Origin: Phyllobacterium sp. OV277
GTDB taxonomy: Bacteria > Pseudomonadota > Alphaproteobacteria > Rhizobiales > Rhizobiaceae
Direction: 5' to 3'
Length of the DNA stretch: 64,000 nucleotides
Assembly: GCF_900104355.1 (NCBI RefSeq)
Contig: NZ_FNIY01000004.1
Span: forward strand, 310,001-374,000
Part shown: positions 53,803 through 61,751 of the stretch, one piece after another
Layout of the letters: each line of letters starts with the position of its first letter
How positions within the stretch are numbered: position 1 is the stretch's first letter
The notes under the pieces: model-generated
What the model was told of the DNA's origin: nothing
The model's input: the letters and a program-made list of their open reading frames with translations, nothing else
Database searches by the model: none
Made by a program: the position numbers and the translations under genes

Positions 53803-55215
53803 TCAATCCAAATTCTTTCGCGTTAATCCAAATCCACGGATGATCAAAAGCACACTGCCGACAACCGTAAGCCAGCCAAAGACATCACCGAACAGCACAT
53901 AGAGCGTTGGACCGTCCCGTAATCCAACGTTAGCAGACAAGATCACAGCAGAATCTTTGGTTGTGGCTTTCTCTGCTATTATCTGGCCATATGCATTACT
54001 GACAGTGAGCATGCCATTGGCTGCCGCGCGTACGACCGCAAAGCCATTTTCCACACCGCGCACGACTGCCATGCGGGCGTGCAATCGTGCATCGGCGCTG
54101 AAATCCCATGCCGGAACCAGCATCAATTGAACGCCGCGCCGGCCATAATCCCGAATAGCCGGGGCAAAATCCATGTCCTTGCAGATTGCGATACCGGTGC
54201 TCCCGATGATGAGGTTCTCCGTTCCAGATATGAACTCGCTCTCAAGACCTGGTATGAGCCTGCGCTTGAGATAGCGCTGGTTTTGCTGCATTGGATGATA
54301 GAACTCAGCGGTATTGGCATGAGATTCATCTCCCAGGGTCTCATTGAAACCTGCGACGATGGAGATACCATGTCGTTCTGCCGCGTTCCGTATCAGAGTG
54401 CCTGTGTCACTCCAGCCAGGTTTGCGGATCAGGCTTTTCTCGGGAAGGACGATAATGTCGGGGCGCGTACCGGCGAGGGTATCGATCAGGTCCGCATAGG
54501 CCTTCGCGTTCCGTTGGGCCGTTGGTTCGTCTTTGACGTCGTCATCCTGCAATGCGTCAATAGCTATTAAAGAGACAGCCACTTGCCGGTCAAAGCCCTG
54601 TTCCATCCGGATCGCGCCACATATCAAGATGACAATCAACGGTGACCCAACAAAGAATGCCGTATGTCTGCGGGAACGCGGAGAGATAATGAATAGGGTC
54701 CCGGCTATTGGCACAAGCGAGCCGATGAAGGTTAGGGCGGCAACACCCCCGATGCTGGCAACCTGTACGAGGATAGGAAGATCAATCAAGGCATAACCGA
54801 GCGATCCGAAGCTGCCGTGAGGCGAGATAAGATTGAACAGGAACTCGCTTGCCGTAGAGAATACCGGATAAGCCAACAGAGCCATCCACAGCGAAGCGGA
54901 GCGGTAGAGCCAGCGTGTCAGCAGCACAGTGCCCATAAACCAAAGCGGCAGGAAGATTATCCAAAGAATGAGCACAGCCGGTGGAATCACAGCAATATAA
55001 GCTAGGATCAATCCAAGCCGACCAAGTGTGCCCGCCAAAAAGGACAAGGCAGCGATCCACACGACACGCTCTGCCGTCAAAGCGTAAGCTAGCCATGGAA
55101 TGGGCGCTATCAGCACAAGAGGGCCAAACGATCCCGTATCGCGCGAAGCCCAAAACAGCAATCCTGTTGTCGTGGCTGCGACAATGCCAAGATATGGATG
55201 GTCTTTTCTGATCAT
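53803..55215 (-). CDS. Lnt-like membrane protein with C-N hydrolase domain (470 aa)
   Basis: The N-terminal half has about six membrane spans; the C-terminal half is a nitrilase-type C-N hydrolase domain with its triad Glu259 (IIVLPEKSL), Lys317 (RYLKRRLIPG) and Cys345 (GIAICKDMDF). This is the design of apolipoprotein N-acyltransferase (Lnt), which acylates lipoproteins on the periplasmic face. It is shorter than normal Lnt (about 510-540) and coupled to a TetR gene, so it is likely a second, inducible Lnt-like enzyme rather than the housekeeping one. It could use a different amine or lipid. Confidence 0.82.
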   Translation of the reverse strand: MIRKDHPYLGIVAATTTGLLFWASRDTGSFGPLVLIAPIPWLAYALTAERVVWIAALSFLAGTLGRLGLILAYIAVIPPAVLILWIIFLPLWFMGTVLLTRWLYRSASLWMALLAYPVFSTASEFLFNLISPHGSFGSLGYALIDLPILVQVASIGGVAALTFIGSLVPIAGTLFIISPRSRRHTAFFVGSPLIVILICGAIRMEQGFDRQVAVSLIAIDALQDDDVKDEPTAQRNAKAYADLIDTLAGTRPDIIVLPEKSLIRKPGWSDTGTLIRNAAERHGISIVAGFNETLGDESHANTAEFYHPMQQNQRYLKRRLIPGLESEFISGTENLIIGSTGIAICKDMDFAPAIRDYGRRGVQLMLVPAWDFSADARLHARMAVVRGVENGFAVVRAAANGMLTVSNAYGQIIAEKATTKDSAVILSANVGLRDGPTLYVLFGDVFGWLTVVGSVLLIIRGFGLTRKNLD

Positions 55216-55808
55216 GATGAGCTTGCCGGCGTTCCCTCGCCCGCCGTCGCATCGTTGAGGATGCGATCAACGGACCGGTTTGTAAGAGCCAAAAAGGCAG
55301 GGCGTTCCATGGCAAAACGCCCCGAACGGTGCAACAAAGCGAGCCCATGCAATTCTGCCCAATAGAAGAGTGCAAACTCCAGGGGGTTACCTGCCCTCAA
55401 TCTGCTTTCGGCCTGCGCAATTGCGATGCGCTCCGTGACCATTGTGATAACCGGCGATAGCCCTGCTTCAAAGTCCTTGGGGTAGAGCCTTTCCACGCGG
55501 GTCCGTATGACAAAGCAGGCATCGAAGTGGGCTGGCTCGTCGAGCGCAAACTCGATGTAGGCCTGTCCCACTCTTCGCAGCCAATCCAGCGCCCCTTGCT
55601 CCTTGAGAGCTTCGACACGTCGCAACCATGTTGCGAAGGCGGCTTCGCCTGCTGCGAAAAGAAGTTCTTCCCGGTTGCTAAAATAGCGATAGATGGCCAT
55701 CGGCGTGATGCCGACGGCAACCGCGACGGCGCGTAAACTAAACCCCTGCGCACCGACGCGGACCAGTTCATTCAGTGCACTGTCAAGGATGCGTTGCTTT
55801 GGACTCAT
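55212..55808 (-). CDS. TetR-family transcriptional regulator (198 aa)
   Basis: An N-terminal HTH (ILDSALNELVRVGAQGFSLR, AVAVAVGITPMAIYRYFSNR) precedes a helical ligand domain of the TetR_C WHG type (LEFALFYWAELHGLALLHRS). Its stop overlaps the start of the Lnt-like gene by 4 bp, so the two form an operon that the regulator probably represses. The symmetric site at 55829-55843, just upstream of its start codon, is the expected autoregulatory operator. Confidence 0.92.
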   Translation of the reverse strand: MSPKQRILDSALNELVRVGAQGFSLRAVAVAVGITPMAIYRYFSNREELLFAAGEAAFATWLRRVEALKEQGALDWLRRVGQAYIEFALDEPAHFDACFVIRTRVERLYPKDFEAGLSPVITMVTERIAIAQAESRLRAGNPLEFALFYWAELHGLALLHRSGRFAMERPAFLALTNRSVDRILNDATAGEGTPASSS

Positions 55809-55828
55809 CGACGCTCTCTCGGTTATAA

Positions 55829-55843
55829 GTATACACCGTATAC
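55829..55843. promoter_or_regulatory. TetR-type palindromic operator GTATAC-ACC-GTATAC
   Basis: Two self-complementary GTATAC arms 3 bp apart, 20 bp upstream of the TetR start codon. A 15-bp dyad at a regulator's own promoter is typical for this family. Confidence 0.65.
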
Positions 55844-56280
55844 AAAGAGGTCACAGATATTCAATAGGGATGTGTTGTGAAATTTGGCCAACTGCCGGTG
55901 GCATGCAGATAAGACCTACGAAAGATTCGTAAATGACGGTTGCCCATTTATCATGCCATCCGCAGGCGGGGTGACACAGTCGAATTCTGATCCAGCCGAA
56001 ACGACCATTTGAAAAAAGTATAGGATACACGTTTCGAATATTGAAACGGTATCAATGCCCAAACAAATCTGGTCACCTTCGGTTCGTGGGTTTGGTTACC
56101 GTTGCTTCGTTTGCTGCATGCCCGACGCACTGTGCGATGATTATAAAGAGTGCTTACAACATCGTTAGTCATGACGAAACGGTCAATTTGACTCGTCAAA
56201 GGCAGCATCACTGCGCAGCCTTTTTCGAAACAATAAACCCTTACACAGTGGACCGAATAAACTCCCTTGGATGTCGTAAA
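55844..56280. other. Intergenic stretch of about 440 bp before the IS element
   Basis: Contains only short frames without recognisable domains. It probably holds the promoter side of the TetR operon and debris from the insertion. Confidence 0.4.
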
Positions 56281-56823
56281 TGAACCGCCCCGGGTTTGCC
56301 GGAGGCTCCAACTTCTGAGAAAGTGGAGCTATCATGTCATCGACGTCTTCGCTCGTTGCATCGTTGGCTGGCGGGCAAGCCGGACGGCACACACAAGCTT
56401 CGTCCTCGATGCCCTGGACCAGGCGCTTCATGATCGGCGGCCCTTCATGATGGCGGCCTCGTTCATCACTCGGACAGGGGCGTTCAATACGTGTCCATTC
56501 GGTATTCCGAGCGGTTGGCAGAAGCTGGCATCGAGCCATCTGTCGGAAGCGTCGGCGACAACTACGACAATGCCCTCGCAGAAACGATCAACGGTCTCTA
56601 CAAGGCCGAGGTCATACATCGGCGAGGACCTTGGAAGAGCTTCGAGACGGTAGAATTCACCACCCTGGAATGGGTCGACTGGTTTAACCACCGACGACTT
56701 CTGGAGCCCATCGGGAATATACCGCCAGCCGAAGCTGAAGAGCGGTATTACGCCGTGCTGGACGAAGCAGCCATGGCCACGTAACTTAAACGAAATGGCC
56801 TCCGGCAAACCCGGGGCGGTTCA
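56281..56823 (+). mobile_element. Internally deleted IS3-family element, 543 bp, with perfect 26-bp ends
   Basis: Ends are exact inverted repeats: 56281-56306 starts TGAACCGCCCCGGGTTTGCC and 56798-56823 is its complement. Inside is only the distal part of OrfB, so roughly the first half of the element (OrfA and the start of OrfB) is deleted near 56336. The flanking triplets (AAA and AAT) do not match exactly, so no target duplication is certain. With intact ends it could still be moved by a full-length relative elsewhere in the genome. Confidence 0.85.
56338..56784 (+). pseudogene. IS3-family transposase OrfB remnant (DDE integrase domain), frameshifted
   Basis: The first part reads YHVIDVFARCIVGWRASRTA in one frame (first catalytic Asp). 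After a frameshift near 56445 a second frame gives GLVHHSDRGVQYVSIRYSER (second Asp) and DNYDNALAETINGLYKAEVI (catalytic Glu), ending NRRLLEPIGNIPP-type with HHR replaced by NHRR. All three DDE residues survive but the reading frame is broken and the N-terminus is lost. Confidence 0.85.
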
Positions 56824-57154
56824 AATTGATCACCGGGGAATGCGCGACCCGATGCTTGCCAGAGTGCGGGGTGCGATGCATTCAGATGTTCGCGGGAACC
56901 GGATTGTCGCGGGTCTCGCGCAAATCGCTGGCATGTCGCGCTCAGCATTTGCAGCCCGTTTCGGATCGGTACTTGGATGTGGAGCAATCGAGCATCTTGC
57001 CCGGTGGCGTATGGTTTTGACGAAGGATTCGCTTTTACAAGGCGCAAAGATCCCAGACAGAATTGCAGACGATATCGGGTACGAGTCAGCCAGTGCATTC
57101 AGCACGGCATTTCGCAAGCGAGGTGGGAGGATGGGTTGGTTCTACGGAGCATGA
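56824..57154 (+). pseudogene. AraC-family regulator, C-terminal HTH remnant
   Basis: Only the DNA-binding end remains: MLARVRGAMHSD, IVAGLAQIAGMSRSAFAARF and DDIGYESASAFSTAFRKRGG correspond to the two HTH motifs of AraC proteins that carry an N-terminal cupin. The sensor domain is absent because the IS3-type element ends exactly at its start (56823). The left flank of the IS does not contain the missing part, so deletion accompanied insertion. Confidence 0.78.
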
Positions 57155-57628
57155 CCCTTTATAGTTGTCATCGACGATGGGGCGTAGCTGTTCATCGAAG
57201 TTGGTCTCCTTCAACGGAGGATTTCGAAGCTACTACAGATTTTTGAGCAATTCATGGAGCAGGCGTTCCACCGTGGAATGCTTGCCCTGGCGTTGGCTCC
57301 AACATGCGGGCGCCCAAAAGTAAGAACTGATTGTTTTAATCCAGGTTTACGATTTGGCCACGGCGACAGCTCCGAGGATACTCAACCTTCGGCGGCATAT
57401 TCATTGTCCATTGTTATTAATATGGCGTGGCAAAATCGTTCATTGCGATTGCGGCGGCGAGATCGTCGTTAAGATCGTTGAACCGAAAGCCACTCAATCA
57501 TATCGGCATGTAAACGAAGATTGTTGGCTTATTATAGTGTTCCTCATATAATCAATGAGATGCTCTCCCCTATTTGGAGCCGAATTGGTAGGCGAGAACC
57601 AATATTACTAAACCGTGCATCCCCTGCC
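57155..57628. other. Intergenic stretch of about 470 bp
   Basis: Short frames only; no recognisable domain, terminator or repeat was found. Confidence 0.4.
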
Positions 57629-57883
57629 TTATCCCGGTATCTTCTCGCCCGGCCGATATTGCATCATTGTAAAGTTGGATGAGAGTGATTGAAGGAATAA
57701 CGGCCAAAAACCTTTCGTACATTGCGTATTCCAGCTCAATGCGTCGATCAGGATGTCCGTTAGCCAGTCACGGCGCTGCAACAGATATGATATCTCTCCC
57801 ATCGAATACACATCGTCGCAAGGATGATTCACCTTATCGATGATCCGGCTACGGCTTGATTTAAGGCACTTGGTTTTCCGCAT
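57629..57883 (-). CDS. Small hypothetical protein (84 aa)
   Basis: Translates as MRKTKCLKSSRSRIIDKVNH, then VYSMGEISYLLQRRDWLTDI and MMQYRPGEKIPG. It has a basic start and an amphipathic middle with no signal peptide. TAGGGAA lies about 10 bp upstream of the ATG at 57883; the frame extends upstream to 57913 but would overlap the outer-membrane gene. It follows that gene by 10 bp on the same strand. No family is recognised and it may not be real. Confidence 0.35.
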   Translation of the reverse strand: MRKTKCLKSSRSRIIDKVNHPCDDVYSMGEISYLLQRRDWLTDILIDALSWNTQCTKGFWPLFLQSLSSNFTMMQYRPGEKIPG

Positions 57884-57893
57884 TGCATATTCC

Positions 57894-60800
57894 CTAGAAC
57901 TTTCCGATGACATTAAGGAAGACGCCCTGATCGTTGAGGGTCAGGTCTCTGAGGTCATCGGAGAAGTTGCCGAAGTTATAGCCGACGCCAACCTTGAAGT
58001 TCTCGCCGACATGGCGGTAGAGGGCAACGAGGGCGCCGAAGTCGGTAGTCTGAGCTTCAGGCATGTACATGACCCGCCCTTCCAGAAGGCCATCCCAGTT
58101 CTTGACGATGTGCAGATCGGTACGGATGATGCCAAGATGCGCCGATGAGGTCTGCCAGTCGTCGTACTTCTCGCGGTCACCTTCGAGCAGCCGCTGGCGC
58201 ACCTCGCCGTAGCGGAAGCCGTATTTGCCGCCGACGGACAGCCACGGGAAGAGATCATAGTTAAAATCCGCCGACAGGATATGGCTGCGCTGCGAGGGGC
58301 CATATTCATCACCGGTTACGGCACTGACCTGGTTCTGACCGGGCGAGTCGTAAAGCCAGGTATATTTGAACAGGGCGTTCAGCCGGTCATTCTCGACAGG
58401 CCGGTAGGCGTAACCGAGTGAAGCCTCGACATAATTGCCATCGCGGAACGAGCCCTCGGAGTTTGAATCCGATAGCACCGCATCGACATTGAACAGGATG
58501 CGCCAATTGTCGTTGGTTTTCCAGTTCACACCTGTAGCAAACAGATAGGTATTGCGGTCGCGGGTGTTGTCGTCTGAATCCTCAAAGCGTGCTTCACCAC
58601 GAATGCGCGCGGTGATCTTGTCATTGTCCTTGTAGCCAATGGACAGGGAGACAGCCTTGCGGTCGAAGTCGGAGCGATCAAGTCCGGTGTCAGGATCAAC
58701 AGTATCATCTTCGATGGTTCCAGCTTCAAAGCCGCCATCGATTGTCCATTGCTTGTCCGGTGTATAGACCACGCCATAGGACTTGGTCAGCGAATCCCGC
58801 CGGCCAAAAAGGTCGTAATTGTTCTCCGCATAGGCAGACCAGTATTCATCGAACTTGCGCCGTGCGCCGATGACGATGGAACCCTTGTCGACGCCGGACA
58901 GATCATAGGAGCGTTCCAGATCATAGGCACGGTCGGGATCAAGCCGGTAACCGATATAGTAGCTGTCATCGGCTGTCGGGTTATAGACAATGCCTGCCAG
59001 CCCACCCAGACCATTGGTGCCGTAGGAGACCTCGCCTTCCAGATCGATCTTGTCGGTCAGCTTGTACTTTGACCCGACGCCGATGCGATCACCGCGATCG
59101 ATGTCGCCGGAGTGCGACAGCGTCCCCTGACCAAAGGCATAATAGGTGTGATCGGCATCGGGCGCATATTCCACACGCACGCCCGCATCAAGACGCGATC
59201 CATTATAGCCCGATTTGCGTACCGACGAGGCCCGCGGGTTTGACAGATCCGTATAGGTGACACCGAAGGCGACCTTCCAGTATTCATCCAGCTGCTGCGT
59301 AATGGCGGCGCTGCCCTTGCGTTTGGTGCGCCCGCCAAGCTCCCTGCCATCAAATTCGCTGCGGGCATTGGATTCGGTAAAGTCATCATAGGCAAGGTTG
59401 AACTTGGTATTCTTGGTAATCTCCACATCCGCATGCGCGCCCCAGATGCGCTGATCAACCGATATCTGGTCGGAAAGCGTGGAGAACCCGGCCTGCTTCT
59501 GCTCGTAGTAAGCACCGACAGTTCCCTTGACCCCGCTCTTGGTCAAATCTTCAAGATCGACCTGACCCTTGGCCCGCCAGGCCATGGCCGCCCGATCACG
59601 GGTGCCTGTGGTGTCGACATCGCTGAGCGTCAGACCGCCATCGGTCGAACGCGATGAGCCGAATCCCGGACCTTTGGAGTGCGAGACCTCTGCCTCAAGA
59701 AACGTCTTTTCCGAATGCCGTATCTGGATATCGGCGCCATAAGCCTGCTGGTTGGCGAGCCCGGTATTCTCGTTCATGCCGGTTACGCCGATGCGCACCT
59801 TGTCATCGAACCATTTTTGCGCGCGTCCGCCATAGACATAGCCATCAAGATCACCCGCCACCGGCGTGAACTCATATTGCGAGATCAGGTAGACCTTGTT
59901 GCCGCCAAGTGCGCCCTCGCGCACCGGACCTGTTGTTCCCGTCGACGAGGACAATGGGCGCTTCAAGATCACCACGCCCTGCAGATAGTCGAATGAATAG
60001 TCTTCGCCATAGCGCAGCGTGCGTCGCTCGATCACCTGATTGGTGGTGGAATCGCGGATCTCCACGGTCACCGTTTCCGAACCGACCGTAATGTCCTGAC
60101 GGCGCATGAAGTAGGCGGAACCGCCGGTTCCCAGAAACTCGTCGCGCTGCGGCAGCGTATCAGGCTGGGCGGCATAGAGCGTGACCTCTGTCTCGCGCTC
60201 GCCAAACGGTGTGGTCGCCTCCGAGCGGTAGACGCCGCTTGCACCATAAAGCGCGCGCTCGGAGCGCATGAACTCCGTGCCCTTGATGATCGCCTTGTAA
60301 TTGCCCCACATCACATGGCTGTCGCCGCGATCAAGCCGGACAAAGAACTTGCCATTGGTCGGTGCATCGTCGATCACGGTCGAGTCATCGCCATAGATCG
60401 GATAGAACTGATTGGGATCGATCCGGCGCAACAATTGCCGTGGGTCCTTTGAATCAAGCCCGCGGAACATGTTCTCCAGCTTGTCCTCACCGGTATCGCC
60501 AGCGGCCGTCAAAAGATACTTTCCCTTGATCTTGCCTTTCACATAAAAGGCCAGCCGACCCTTGGTATAGACACTGTCATATTCGCCCTCGCGCACCGTT
60601 TCGATGTTCTTGTCACCAAAACGCTTGCCGACGGTAAGGTCCGCAATGGCCACGTAGAACCAGTCATTCTTCGGGATGTTGATCTGCCGCTTGAAGTCAA
60701 GCGCGCTGCCCTTCAAGGAGCCGAGAACTGCCACATCCACATCATGATCGCCGGGCGGCAGAATGCGCTGCATGACAAAGGCATGATCAGGATCAGTCGG

Positions 60801-61751
60801 GATCGTGTCGCCCAATGCCCGCACCCGGTAGCCCTCAGGCACATTGCGCCCATAGACGGTGACAGCACCGCCATAGACCTGAATGTTGCGTAAGGCCGTA
60901 TTGTCATCGCCCATGCCAGGCGCAACCGCGTCCGTTACCTTGCCCTGATTTTCAGGAGGCAGTTCCCGGTCCGTGCGGGCCAGCGACAGCGGCGTCGTCT
61001 CGTCATAGCGCGCCTTGTCGTCATAGACGCGCAGGACATATTTGAACCGTGTCTCATCGTTCTTTGTCGGCGGCATCACCCAGCCCGCCTCGCCATTGAC
61101 CGCAACCGGAATGACCGCCACAGGCGTTTCGGTCACCGAATCCTTTGCTTCAAAAATGCGGATTTCCGAACGCGTGATGAAAGCAGGATAATTTGACGTC
61201 GCAAGAAAGCGGACCGGTTCTCCCACACGGTAGGAGCGCCGCACCGGTGTTGTCGACACATTCAGCAGCGGCTTTGTATCAAGGCCGTCGAACTTGACCT
61301 GAATGTCGACGGCACTCAAGCCGACATCGGCCTTGCGTTGAAGATCGGGGGCTTTTTGCGCAACCGCCGGCGTTGATTTTACCGCCTCGGTGGCTGGCTT
61401 TGCCGGCTTTTTGCTTTCCACAACAGGCTCGCCGTCGACGCTGATCGAAAAGGGAATGTTTCCGGCATCACCGGGCTTTTCCTGTTCGACATTGGGCGCA
61501 ATACGCGCGCCTTTGACGGCTGTGCTGTTATCAAGAACCTGCCCCCGCAGCGCACTGGTGCAAGCTGTATCCAGACATTCCGGCTTGGGCGTCTGTTCCT
61601 GCGCAACGGCTGGGCCAAAACCTGTGCCGATGAATGCACAACCGGCAAGTAACAAGCGGTAGCGCAGCTTTGACGACAGGCCACTGTTCTTATGGTCGCC
61701 ATTCTTATGGCCAGTATTCTTATAGGGTGAGTTGGCGCGGATCGTTCTCAT
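57894..61751 (-). CDS. Large outer-membrane beta-barrel protein (1285 aa)
   Basis: After an unusually long basic leader (NTGHKNGDHKN near residue 12) comes a signal sequence (LLLAGCAFIGTGFGPAVAQE), a periplasmic region with strand-rich domains (about residues 150-420, including RSYRVGEPVRFLATSNYPAF), a plug-like stretch (TPFGERETEVTLYAAQPDTL) and from about residue 640 a long series of alternating strands (WFDDKVRIGVTGMNENTG onward) ending in GVFLNVIGKF. The terminal Phe and alternating aromatic strands are the Bam-recognised signature of an outer-membrane barrel. The gene starts within the stop of the DUF11-repeat gene (ATGA), so the two proteins are made together and probably act together in surface display or export. 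Confidence 0.82.
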   Translation of the reverse strand: MRTIRANSPYKNTGHKNGDHKNSGLSSKLRYRLLLAGCAFIGTGFGPAVAQEQTPKPECLDTACTSALRGQVLDNSTAVKGARIAPNVEQEKPGDAGNIPFSISVDGEPVVESKKPAKPATEAVKSTPAVAQKAPDLQRKADVGLSAVDIQVKFDGLDTKPLLNVSTTPVRRSYRVGEPVRFLATSNYPAFITRSEIRIFEAKDSVTETPVAVIPVAVNGEAGWVMPPTKNDETRFKYVLRVYDDKARYDETTPLSLARTDRELPPENQGKVTDAVAPGMGDDNTALRNIQVYGGAVTVYGRNVPEGYRVRALGDTIPTDPDHAFVMQRILPPGDHDVDVAVLGSLKGSALDFKRQINIPKNDWFYVAIADLTVGKRFGDKNIETVREGEYDSVYTKGRLAFYVKGKIKGKYLLTAAGDTGEDKLENMFRGLDSKDPRQLLRRIDPNQFYPIYGDDSTVIDDAPTNGKFFVRLDRGDSHVMWGNYKAIIKGTEFMRSERALYGASGVYRSEATTPFGERETEVTLYAAQPDTLPQRDEFLGTGGSAYFMRRQDITVGSETVTVEIRDSTTNQVIERRTLRYGEDYSFDYLQGVVILKRPLSSSTGTTGPVREGALGGNKVYLISQYEFTPVAGDLDGYVYGGRAQKWFDDKVRIGVTGMNENTGLANQQAYGADIQIRHSEKTFLEAEVSHSKGPGFGSSRSTDGGLTLSDVDTTGTRDRAAMAWRAKGQVDLEDLTKSGVKGTVGAYYEQKQAGFSTLSDQISVDQRIWGAHADVEITKNTKFNLAYDDFTESNARSEFDGRELGGRTKRKGSAAITQQLDEYWKVAFGVTYTDLSNPRASSVRKSGYNGSRLDAGVRVEYAPDADHTYYAFGQGTLSHSGDIDRGDRIGVGSKYKLTDKIDLEGEVSYGTNGLGGLAGIVYNPTADDSYYIGYRLDPDRAYDLERSYDLSGVDKGSIVIGARRKFDEYWSAYAENNYDLFGRRDSLTKSYGVVYTPDKQWTIDGGFEAGTIEDDTVDPDTGLDRSDFDRKAVSLSIGYKDNDKITARIRGEARFEDSDDNTRDRNTYLFATGVNWKTNDNWRILFNVDAVLSDSNSEGSFRDGNYVEASLGYAYRPVENDRLNALFKYTWLYDSPGQNQVSAVTGDEYGPSQRSHILSADFNYDLFPWLSVGGKYGFRYGEVRQRLLEGDREKYDDWQTSSAHLGIIRTDLHIVKNWDGLLEGRVMYMPEAQTTDFGALVALYRHVGENFKVGVGYNFGNFSDDLRDLTLNDQGVFLNVIGKF

